This document shows, piece after piece, positions 1 to 6,269 of a DNA stretch of 9,255 nucleotides. The notes under the pieces were generated by a model. It saw only the letters and a list, made by a program, of their open reading frames with translations. It ran no database searches and had not been told where the DNA came from. The number at the start of each line of letters is the position of its first letter. The stretch's first letter is position 1. The position numbers and the translations under genes are program-made. The stretch is from NCBI GenBank assembly GCA_013821025.1, contig JACDHN010000078.1:1-9255 (forward strand), in the 5' to 3' direction. This DNA comes from Acidimicrobiia bacterium (GTDB taxonomy: Bacteria; Actinomycetota; Acidimicrobiia; Acidimicrobiales; Ilumatobacteraceae).

Positions 1-414
1 GCGACGCATCGTGAGCACCCACTCCAATGCCCGCTCCACCGTCGGCCACAACCGTTCGACGAACGCCCGGTCGCCGCTGCTGCACCAGTGGTGCCACAGG
101 CCCGTGGCCACGTAGGCGCACACGTTGGAGTCGTGCTTGAGGTCTTCGACGGAGTCGTCAGGCAGGTAGTAGTTGTGCCACGTGCCGTCGGCGCGCTGGG
201 TATCGGCAAGCCACAGGTAGGCCCGCCGGGCCTCGTCGCGGAACCCGGCCACGTCGAGGGCCATGGCCGTCTCGACGTGGTTCCACGGGTCACAGTGGCC
301 GCCAGGGAACCACGGGATCATGCCAGAGGCGAGCTGCAGCGAGGCGAGGTGCTCGCCACTGGTGCGGATCTCGGCGCTCGTCAACACGCCGGGGAGGTTG
401 GGCAGGGGGCTCAT
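1..414 (-). CDS. Alpha/alpha-toroid protein, squalene cyclase/prenyltransferase-like (partial, C-terminus outside window)
   Basis: Only the first 138 codons are present; the frame is open to the window edge. The ATG at 414-412 shares one base with the methyltransferase stop (TGATG), and an AAGGA stretch lies 6 bases before it, so the start is well supported. The visible part has two helix-turn repeats of the kind seen in six-hairpin/toroid proteins: 'LASLQLASGMIPWFPGG' (residues 23-39) and 'WLADTQRADGTWHNYYLP' (62-79), each a Q-x(n)-G-x-W-like element. They are separated by 'DPWNHVETAMAL', and 'LWPTVERALEWVL' follows near residue 125. Proteins of this look are commonly labelled prenyltransferase or terpene-cyclase-like, but the glucoamylase (GH15-like) fold gives similar patterns and I cannot tell them apart from this fragment. 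No signal peptide is visible. Its coupling to a methyltransferase and a GT4 glycosyltransferase suggests a shared pathway. The catalytic residues would lie outside the window, so the function is open. Confidence 0.8.
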   Translation of the reverse strand, partial: MSPLPNLPGVLTSAEIRTSGEHLASLQLASGMIPWFPGGHCDPWNHVETAMALDVAGFRDEARRAYLWLADTQRADGTWHNYYLPDDSVEDLKHDSNVCAYVATGLWHHWCSSGDRAFVERLWPTVERALEWVLTMRR

Positions 415-1157
415 CACTGGTCCTTCGTCGGTTTGGTGGCGTAGAACACCGTGGACTTGCCGATCACCGGCGCCAGCACCCGTTCAGCCACCCGCGTGGT
501 GCGTGGCCGCTCGATGATGTCCCACTCCAGGAGGCGACGGTACTTGACGACCAGGGGATGCTGCTCGTCCGACGGTCCGACGGCGCAGCGCAGCCACCAG
601 TACGGGGAGTGAAGTCCGTGGGCGCGGTGGGTGCCGTCGACGTGCAGGCCGGCGGAGCGGATCTTCGCCGCCAGTTCGGTCTTGGCGTAGATGCGCACGT
701 GGCCGCCGGGCACGGCTGGGGCGTGGTAGTCGTCGGACAGCTTCCAGTTGACGATCTCGGGAAACCAGCTCGGCACCGTTGCGGCGAGTTGGCCGCCGGG
801 CTTCAGCACCCGAGCCATCTCGGCCAGTACCGACGTGTCGTCCTGCACGTGCTCGAGCATCTCCGACGTGATCACCACGTCGAACGACTCATCTCCGAAC
901 GGTAGGGCCGTGGCGTCGCCACGAAGGACTCCTGCGATCCGGTCGGCGGCGATCTCACCGGCCGCGACCATGGCCCCGAACGTGTCGCCCGTGGCGCTCA
1001 CCTCGTCGGCGGCGTAGTCGAGTGCCACGACTCGGGCGCCCCGCCTCGCCACCTCGAAGGCATGACGGCCGAAGCCGGCACCCACGTCGAGGACGAGCGA
1101 GTCCGGGCCGAGGCGCAGACGGTCGAATCGGATGGTGAGCACGAACCGGGACCTCAC
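414..1157 (-). CDS. Class I SAM-dependent methyltransferase
   Basis: This 247-residue soluble Rossmann-fold methyltransferase transfers a methyl group from S-adenosylmethionine to an unknown acceptor. Motif I is 'VLDVGAGFG' (residues 22-30). The acidic residue that binds the ribose is D47 in 'VVALDYA'. 'GDATALPFGDESFDVV' (80-95) and 'SEMLEHV' (98-104) give the usual motif II region, and 'RVLKPGGQL' (116-124) is the motif III loop. This order is typical of the ubiquinone/menaquinone-methyltransferase-like superfamily (Methyltransf_11), which does not reveal the substrate. I chose the GTG at 1157 because it overlaps the glycosyltransferase stop as GTGA and follows a GGGAGG, although that spacing is short. 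The in-frame GTG at 1142, with GAGG nine bases upstream, is an alternative that would remove five residues. The open frame continues upstream to 1367, but there it is Arg/Pro-rich shadow of the glycosyltransferase. The aromatic C-terminal half ('SPYWWLRCAVG', 184-194) may form the acceptor site. Confidence 0.93.
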   Translation of the reverse strand: MRSRFVLTIRFDRLRLGPDSLVLDVGAGFGRHAFEVARRGARVVALDYAADEVSATGDTFGAMVAAGEIAADRIAGVLRGDATALPFGDESFDVVITSEMLEHVQDDTSVLAEMARVLKPGGQLAATVPSWFPEIVNWKLSDDYHAPAVPGGHVRIYAKTELAAKIRSAGLHVDGTHRAHGLHSPYWWLRCAVGPSDEQHPLVVKYRRLLEWDIIERPRTTRVAERVLAPVIGKSTVFYATKPTKDQ

Positions 1158-2443
1158 GCCCTCCCGTTGCGGCGCAGCTTCTCGACGTTCTGGGGGAGCG
1201 CCATGACCTCGCGGTACTGCTCGACCGTCTGTTCGGCGCAACGCTTCCACGTCCAGCGCTCCAGCACCCGCTGACGTCCTGCTGCGGCGACCCGGTCTCG
1301 CAAGGCCCGGTCGTCGAGACCCCTGGCGATGGTGGTCACGAGGGCGTCGGCGTCGCCGGCCGGGCACTGCAGCACCGTCTCACCGTCCTCGCCGGTGACC
1401 TCGGGGAGGGCGCCCCCGTCGGTGGCCACGAGCGCCGTCCCAGAACACATGGCCTCGATCGCCGGGAGGCTGAACCCCTCGTACAAGCTCGGCACGACGG
1501 CCAGCTCGGCCTCGGCGTACAACTCGACGATGCGCTCGTCGGACACACCCGACACGAACTCGACGTACGGCCGCAGGCCGAGCCGTTCGATCATGTCCAT
1601 CGTCTTGCCCGGCTTCGGCCTGGAGACGATCGTCAACGTCAGGTCGCGTTCGGTGCGCAGTTTGGCGAACGCCTCGATCAGGTAGGACAGGCCCTTCAGT
1701 GTCACGTCAGCGGATGCCGTTGTGATCAGCCGCCCAGGGATGCGGGCGACGTGGTCGAGCGGTCTGAACAGCTCCGGATCGACGCCGACGGGCACGAGGC
1801 GCATCCGGTCTCTGGCCACACCCATGTCGTGGTGGATGTCGTCGATCGAGTTCTGGCTGACGACGAGGATGCGGGGCATGCGCCGCGCGACCCGCGCCTG
1901 CATCTTCACGAACGAGTACCAGCGGCCCACCGACCAGCGCTTGTACCAGTTCGGTGCCGACCGCATCTCCAGCTCGCGGTCCTTGGTGATCGGGTGGTGC
2001 AGGGTGACGATCGTTGGCAGCTTCTCGGCCAAGCGCAGGATGCCGTAGCCGAGGCACTGATTGTCGTGCACCAGGTCGAACTCGCCGACTCTTGGCGTGA
2101 GTTGGCGCAGAGCACGTGCAGAGAACGCCAGCGGTTCGGAGAACGTGCCGGTGGAGAACTGCAGCACCTCAAGCAGGTCCTCGCGGGACCTGATCTCCCA
2201 GAACGCAGGGGCTCGGCCGGGGAAGTGGTCGTTGAAGATGTCGAGGCTCGCCAGCTCGGTGAGCGGTACCCGCTCGTCGAGCGTCGGGTACGGCTGCCCG
2301 CTGAACACCTCGACGTGGTGGCCGAGGTCGGCGAGCGCCTTCGTGAGGTGACGGGTGTACACGCCCTGGCCGCCGATGTGTGGCTTGCCGCGGTAGGTCA
2401 GGTAGGCGACGCGCAGCGGGGCGTCGGAGGGGGTCGCAGGCAT
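1154..2443 (-). CDS. GT4-family (GT-B fold) glycosyltransferase
   Basis: This 429-residue retaining glycosyltransferase resembles family GT4; it would move a sugar from an activated donor to an unknown acceptor. The N-terminal acceptor domain opens with 'RVAYLTYRGKPHIGGQGVYT' (11-30), the Gly-rich GGxGxY/H-x-R-x-L loop typical of GT4. 'DLVHDNQCLGYG' (123-134) and 'TLHHPITKD' (147-155) follow. The donor domain starts after 'LVPVGVDPELFRP' (216-228). It has 'TLKGLSYLIEAFAKL' (248-262), the EX7E motif E322-E330 within 'YEGFSLPAIEAMCSGT', and 'ATDGGALPEVTG', all expected donor-site elements. There is no signal peptide and no membrane segment, so the protein is cytosolic or peripheral. It begins the coupled trio glycosyltransferase, methyltransferase, toroid protein, and its stop overlaps the methyltransferase start. 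No Shine-Dalgarno sequence is evident before the ATG, and a -10-like box ends only 8 bases upstream, so a leaderless message is possible. Donor and acceptor cannot be read from the sequence. Confidence 0.94.
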   Translation of the reverse strand: MPATPSDAPLRVAYLTYRGKPHIGGQGVYTRHLTKALADLGHHVEVFSGQPYPTLDERVPLTELASLDIFNDHFPGRAPAFWEIRSREDLLEVLQFSTGTFSEPLAFSARALRQLTPRVGEFDLVHDNQCLGYGILRLAEKLPTIVTLHHPITKDRELEMRSAPNWYKRWSVGRWYSFVKMQARVARRMPRILVVSQNSIDDIHHDMGVARDRMRLVPVGVDPELFRPLDHVARIPGRLITTASADVTLKGLSYLIEAFAKLRTERDLTLTIVSRPKPGKTMDMIERLGLRPYVEFVSGVSDERIVELYAEAELAVVPSLYEGFSLPAIEAMCSGTALVATDGGALPEVTGEDGETVLQCPAGDADALVTTIARGLDDRALRDRVAAAGRQRVLERWTWKRCAEQTVEQYREVMALPQNVEKLRRNGRA

Positions 2444-2490
2444 TTCGCTGCAGGCTACCGGTGCTCGGCCGGCGAGTTACCGGCCGGTAG
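2444..2490 (-). promoter_or_regulatory. lnt/glycosyltransferase junction with nested inverted repeats and a possible promoter
   Basis: The 33-bp spacer and the end of lnt form an inverted repeat: CTACCGG at 2455-2461 and CCGGTAG at 2484-2490. Inside it are a perfect 12-bp palindrome, TACCGGCCGGTA (2478-2489), which overlaps the lnt TAA, and a small hairpin, CTCG/CGAG (2464-2467 and 2473-2476) with a 5-base loop. Read on the minus strand, CCGGTAGCCT places a -10-like TAGCCT at 2457-2452, eight bases before the glycosyltransferase ATG. No convincing -35 box and no T-run are present. The region could therefore be a promoter for the downstream trio, an operator, or a weak attenuator. The repeats are seen directly; the role is inferred. 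Confidence 0.4.
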
Positions 2491-3964
2491 ACCTCGTCGC
2501 CTGGCGCAGGGCCACGTGGCCGGCCAGCAGGACGACCACGAGGGCGACGATCCACACCCGATCGCCGAGACGCACGTACCACGTGCGCCCGGTGCGGATC
2601 TCGATGTCGGCCCGCAGCACCCGTCGCTCGCTGACGGCGGTTCGCTCGATCACGTCACCATCGGGATCGACGACCGCCGTGAAACCGGTCGGCGCCGCCT
2701 GCACCACCCAACGGCCCGTCTCGATGGTCCGCAGCCGGCTCGACGCCACCTGCTGGGTCTGCACGATGGTGCCCGTGTAACTGGCGCCATTGGTGGGATT
2801 GACGATGAAGCCGCCACCCTCCTTCACGCCCTCGCGTACCCGCCCGCCGAAGAACACCTCCCACGAGATGGCCACCGCCGCCCGCCGACCGTCGGGCAGC
2901 TCCAACACCGCAGGCGTGGTGCCGGCGATGGCATCGCTGGCGACCTGATCGACGGGTGCCCCGAGCGTCTCGAGCAGACTGCGCATCGGCACGTACTCGC
3001 CGAACGGCACGCGCCGCACCTTGTCGTATCGGCTCGTGACCTCGCCATCGGGCGTCACCACCACCTGGGCGTTCGTGATTCGCCCCGGTTGACCGGAGAC
3101 GTCCTCGGTCACACCAACGGCGAACGGCACGCCGAGACGCTCCGCCTCGGCGGCCACCGCCTCGAGCTCCCAGCTCGAGGCGAAGTCCGGCGTGTCGATC
3201 ACGTTCTCGGGCCAGAGCACGAGGTCGAGGGACGGGTCGGGCTCGATGGTCTCGGTGGCGGCGAGATGCGCTCGTGTCACGAGATCCGATGGGGTGTCGA
3301 TGGCCCGAGTGCCTTGCTCGCCGCCGCCCTGCACGGCGGCGATGTCGATCCGCTCGCCCGTGCCTTCACCCCGAGGCGCAACGTACCCGACGAGTACCAG
3401 CGCCACGGCGGTCCCGGATGTGGCCAGCGTCGCAATGCCAACCGGTCGGCGTGCGGAGACCCAGCGGGCGCCGGCGGCGAGCGCGGCGCCCAGCTGCAAC
3501 GTCACCCACGTGAGGGCGATGGCCCCTCCAACCCTGGCGACCGGCGCCAACGGCCCCGACACCTGGGAGATCCCGAGCGAGGCGAGCGGGATCCCGCCGA
3601 CGGGAAACGAGAACCGGATCGCCTCCGCAAGAGCGTGGGCGGCGGGCAGGCCGGCGAGACGCCACCGACCCGTCGGCGCCACCACCGCCGCGGCGCCGTG
3701 GTACAGCGCGAAGATGGCACCTGCGATGACGTAGCCGGGTGCCGTGAGCTGCCACATCCACGCCGTTCCGAGGTACAGCCAGCCGGCACCGAAGGCGAAT
3801 CCGTGCCCGAACCGTGACCGCCGGCTGCGCTCCTCGCCTCGGTCCATCGCGGCGACGTACAGCGCGCAACCAACGATCGCCAGCGGCCACCATCCCCACG
3901 GCGGCAACGAGAGGGCGACCAGCACGCCCGCCACCAGTGAGACGATCACGCTCATCGGGATCAT
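2477..3964 (-). CDS. lnt: Apolipoprotein N-acyltransferase-like protein with Ser at the catalytic Cys position
   Basis: This 495-residue membrane protein has Lnt layout: several N-terminal membrane segments (from about residue 4 to 195), an extracytoplasmic nitrilase-like domain (about 205-455) and one C-terminal segment ('WIVALVVVLLAGHVAL', 471-486). Lnt adds the third acyl chain to the N-terminal Cys of lipoproteins using phospholipid as donor. The nitrilase triad in E. coli is E267-K335-C387. Here the equivalents are E253 ('LWPENV'), K315 ('YDKVRRVPFGEYVP') and S367 ('AISWEVFF'). The K-to-nucleophile distance is 52 in both proteins, and E323 matches E. coli E343, so the alignment is secure and the nucleophile is Ser (TCG, 2866-2864), followed by W-E instead of Y-E. 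The ATG at 3964 overlaps the hemY stop as ATGA; the ATG at 3955 is an alternative start. No Shine-Dalgarno is visible, which fits translational coupling. The family assignment is strong. True N-acyltransferase activity is uncertain because Cys-to-Ser changes inactivate the E. coli enzyme. Confidence 0.9.
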   Translation of the reverse strand: MIPMSVIVSLVAGVLVALSLPPWGWWPLAIVGCALYVAAMDRGEERSRRSRFGHGFAFGAGWLYLGTAWMWQLTAPGYVIAGAIFALYHGAAAVVAPTGRWRLAGLPAAHALAEAIRFSFPVGGIPLASLGISQVSGPLAPVARVGGAIALTWVTLQLGAALAAGARWVSARRPVGIATLATSGTAVALVLVGYVAPRGEGTGERIDIAAVQGGGEQGTRAIDTPSDLVTRAHLAATETIEPDPSLDLVLWPENVIDTPDFASSWELEAVAAEAERLGVPFAVGVTEDVSGQPGRITNAQVVVTPDGEVTSRYDKVRRVPFGEYVPMRSLLETLGAPVDQVASDAIAGTTPAVLELPDGRRAAVAISWEVFFGGRVREGVKEGGGFIVNPTNGASYTGTIVQTQQVASSRLRTIETGRWVVQAAPTGFTAVVDPDGDVIERTAVSERRVLRADIEIRTGRTWYVRLGDRVWIVALVVVLLAGHVALRQATRSTGR

Positions 3965-5325
3965 TGTCGCAGCGCACGGAGACGGTCGAGGGTCGCGGCT
4001 GCGGCGCGCTCGCCGCTCTCGATGCACGCCGGGACACCGATGCCGTGATAGCTGGCACCCGCCAGTGTCAGGCCTGGCGATACTGCCCGATCCAAACCCT
4101 CGAGCCAACGACGGTGGCCCGGGCGGTACTGGGGGAACGACCGAGGCCAGCGGGAGATGCGGACGTGGACGGGAGCGAGGTCCACGCCGATGTGGGCGCT
4201 CACCTCCGTCACGGCCGCTTGGAGCAGGGCGTCGTCGGTGCGGTTGCCGAGCGGGACGCCGTCGCGTCCGATAGAGATGCGCAGCACCTCGCTGCGGCCG
4301 TCGGCGAGATGCTCCCATTTCTGGCTGGCGAACGACACCGCGGTCACGGCGCGCTGCACCGACTTCGGCACGAGGTAGCCGCTGCGCCCGCGCAATCGCT
4401 CCGGCCACGCCTCGGCGGCGACGGCGATGGTCACGATGGCCACGTCGGCGGCCTCGGCGCCCGCCAGCAGATCGGCAAGAGGGGCTACGGCGCCCAGCAG
4501 GCGGCGAGCGGGCGCCGCCGGGCAGGCGAGGATCAGGGCATCGACCACGTCGCCGTCGACGCGCCAGCCGTTGGCGTCGATGGCCAGTTCATGCACTGGT
4601 GCCCCTGGCCGCACGTCGACGCCGAGCGCCGTCGCAGCGGCGGCAGTGGCCTCTGCGAGGTCCGCCATGCCGCCGGCTGGGGCGAGGAACAGCGGACCGG
4701 ACGCTCGCCGTCCAGTAGCGGCACGCGCCCCGACGAGCAGGCTCCGGTTCGTCCGCGCCAGCGCCTCGAGCTGAGGCACCATGGCGAGGCTGAAGCGATC
4801 GGTGTCGGCGGCGTAGATGCTGCCGACCAGAGAGTCGACGAGCCGGTCGTGCACCTCGGCGCCGAACCGGCCACGCACAAGCGCGCCGATCGAATCACCG
4901 GCATCGACTCGGCGGCGCAACGGCTCGGTCAGCGCCCGGGCTTTGGCCCGCCACGACAGCAGGCTGCTGCGCAGCAACGGTGCCACCTTTCCGGGCACCC
5001 CCAGCACGGTCCCGTCGGGGATGTCGTGCAGCCGTCCGTGCCACACCGCGGCGTGCTGGCCCGTCGGTGAGACGAGTTCGTCCACGCCCACGACGCCTGC
5101 CAGCGCCGTGGCATGGGGTACACGGGCCAGAAAGGCGTCGGCCGACTCGTCAACCGCGGGTCGGCCGGCGAACGCAGACGTCGAGAGGTGACCGCCGAGG
5201 CGGTCCGACGCTTCGCGCAGCGTCACGTTCAGCTCCAGGCTGCGATCGCCGTACGAGGCGGCCCCGAGCGCTCTGGCGGCGGCGAGGCCGGCGATGCCGC
5301 CGCCGACGATCACGACCCGGACCAT
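3961..5325 (-). CDS. hemY: Protoporphyrinogen/coproporphyrinogen III oxidase, HemY/CgoX type
   Basis: This 454-residue FAD-dependent oxidase removes six electrons from a porphyrinogen using O2. In monoderm bacteria the HemY type acts on coproporphyrinogen III and is also called CgoX; it is often labelled hemG in databases. The N-terminus has the dinucleotide-binding fingerprint 'VVIVGGGIAGLAAA' (4-17), followed by 'EASDRLGGHLST' (38-49), the second flavin contact of the amine-oxidase superfamily. 'DSLVGSIYAADTDRFSL' (164-180) and the C-terminal 'GLTLAGASYHGIGVPACI' (418-435) are typical of HemY proteins; the latter closes the FAD site. The length matches the family (about 450-470). There is no signal peptide, so it is soluble or membrane-associated at the cytoplasmic face. 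One base separates the ATG from the hemH stop (TGA-C-ATG) and the 3' end overlaps lnt by four bases, so it sits inside an operon. The neighbouring ferrochelatase type favours coproporphyrinogen III as substrate, but that is inference. Confidence 0.95.
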   Translation of the reverse strand: MVRVVIVGGGIAGLAAARALGAASYGDRSLELNVTLREASDRLGGHLSTSAFAGRPAVDESADAFLARVPHATALAGVVGVDELVSPTGQHAAVWHGRLHDIPDGTVLGVPGKVAPLLRSSLLSWRAKARALTEPLRRRVDAGDSIGALVRGRFGAEVHDRLVDSLVGSIYAADTDRFSLAMVPQLEALARTNRSLLVGARAATGRRASGPLFLAPAGGMADLAEATAAAATALGVDVRPGAPVHELAIDANGWRVDGDVVDALILACPAAPARRLLGAVAPLADLLAGAEAADVAIVTIAVAAEAWPERLRGRSGYLVPKSVQRAVTAVSFASQKWEHLADGRSEVLRISIGRDGVPLGNRTDDALLQAAVTEVSAHIGVDLAPVHVRISRWPRSFPQYRPGHRRWLEGLDRAVSPGLTLAGASYHGIGVPACIESGERAAAATLDRLRALRQ

Positions 5326-5326
5326 G

Positions 5327-6268
5327 TCAGCGCGCCGCGGCGTGGATCCGAGCGGCGAGCGCCGACATGACGGCCGGGTTGTCGTTGAGGCACTCGGTCC
5401 TGGCGAACGACAGACCGCGACCCTCTGCCCGCTTGCGGGCCTCGATGTCGAGGTCGTACAGCACTTCGAGATGGTCAGACACGAAACCGCAGGCGCACAC
5501 GAGCAGACCCTCTGCTGCGTGGGCGTCGGCGAGGTCGTCGATCACCTCGAGTACATCGGGTCCGAGCCACGGCTCAGGCGTGCGTCCGGCGCTCTGCCAG
5601 GCCGTCATCCAGCTCGACGCCGACGTCAAAGGGACGCCGTCGGCGACAGCCTTGGCCGTCGATTGCAGCTCGTCTGGGTAGGGATCGCCCCCGTCGACGA
5701 CGCGCTGCGGGAGCGAATGGGCGGTGAACAGCACCGTCGTAGCGTCCGGAAGCCGTGCCAACCCGGATGTCACCTGCTCGACGAGGAAGTCGATGTACGG
5801 GGGCTCGGTGGCCCAGCTCTCGATGCCGACGACATCGATCCCGAGCGGTTCGCCAGCGGCTCGGGCCCGTGCCAGGTACTGGCCGACCGACATCGACGAG
5901 AAGTGCGGCGCCAGCACGAGTCCCACGATCCTCGTGCACCCTTCGGCTCCCAGCGCGTTCACCGCGTCCTCGATCTTCGGGTCGGCGTGCTTGAGTCCCA
6001 GCACCGTGCGGTACCGGCCGGGCGCGAGTTCGTCCAGCGCCTCCTGGATGGCGGCACGCTGGTCGTCTGTGCGCGCCGCCAGCGGCGAGGTGCCGCCGAT
6101 GGCGCTGTAGCGGGCAGTCAGGTCGGCGAGTTGCTCGGGGCTCGGTGGGTTCCCGCGGCGGATGTCGGTGTAGTACGCCTCGATCTCGCCGGGGTGCCGC
6201 GGAGTTCCGTAGGCCATGATGAGCACGCCGATGCGTCCAGCGTCGGTATCGGTGTCGGACCGGGACAT
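5327..6268 (-). CDS. hemH: Ferrochelatase, coproporphyrin type (CpfC/HemH)
   Basis: This 313-residue class I ferrochelatase inserts Fe2+ into a porphyrin. It follows the soluble B. subtilis enzyme (310 residues, a coproporphyrin ferrochelatase) almost from end to end: 'VLIMAYGTPRHPGEIEAYYT' (15-34), 'IRRGNPPSPEQL' (36-47), 'YSAIGGTSPLA' (54-64), 'GLKHADPKIEDAV' (91-103) and 'VLAPHFSSMSVGQY' (118-131). The catalytic pair is H184 in 'FTAHSLP' and E268 in 'SDHLEVLYD', matching H183 and E264 of B. subtilis; Y20 matches the Tyr near its metal site. Few cysteines are present (C111, C258, C260, C293), and the C-terminus has only C293, so the [2Fe-2S] ligand set of the mycobacterial enzyme is not evident. 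The ATG lies one base after the hemE stop (TGA-G-ATG) with no strong Shine-Dalgarno, suggesting coupled translation. Function is confident; the coproporphyrin preference is inferred from similarity to CpfC. Confidence 0.96.
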   Translation of the reverse strand: MSRSDTDTDAGRIGVLIMAYGTPRHPGEIEAYYTDIRRGNPPSPEQLADLTARYSAIGGTSPLAARTDDQRAAIQEALDELAPGRYRTVLGLKHADPKIEDAVNALGAEGCTRIVGLVLAPHFSSMSVGQYLARARAAGEPLGIDVVGIESWATEPPYIDFLVEQVTSGLARLPDATTVLFTAHSLPQRVVDGGDPYPDELQSTAKAVADGVPLTSASSWMTAWQSAGRTPEPWLGPDVLEVIDDLADAHAAEGLLVCACGFVSDHLEVLYDLDIEARKRAEGRGLSFARTECLNDNPAVMSALAARIHAAAR

Positions 6269-6269
6269 C

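Noticed and set aside
1751..3817. 688-codon open frame on the plus strand opposite the glycosyltransferase and lnt
   Set aside because: It is Arg/His/Asp/Gly-rich with no recognisable domain, spans two genes with clear family motifs on the other strand, and crosses their junction. Long antisense frames are expected at this GC content.
3965..4408. N-terminal 148-codon extension of lnt
   Set aside because: The extension is Arg/Pro-rich shadow of hemY. A normal Lnt N-terminal membrane segment begins right at the coupled ATG.
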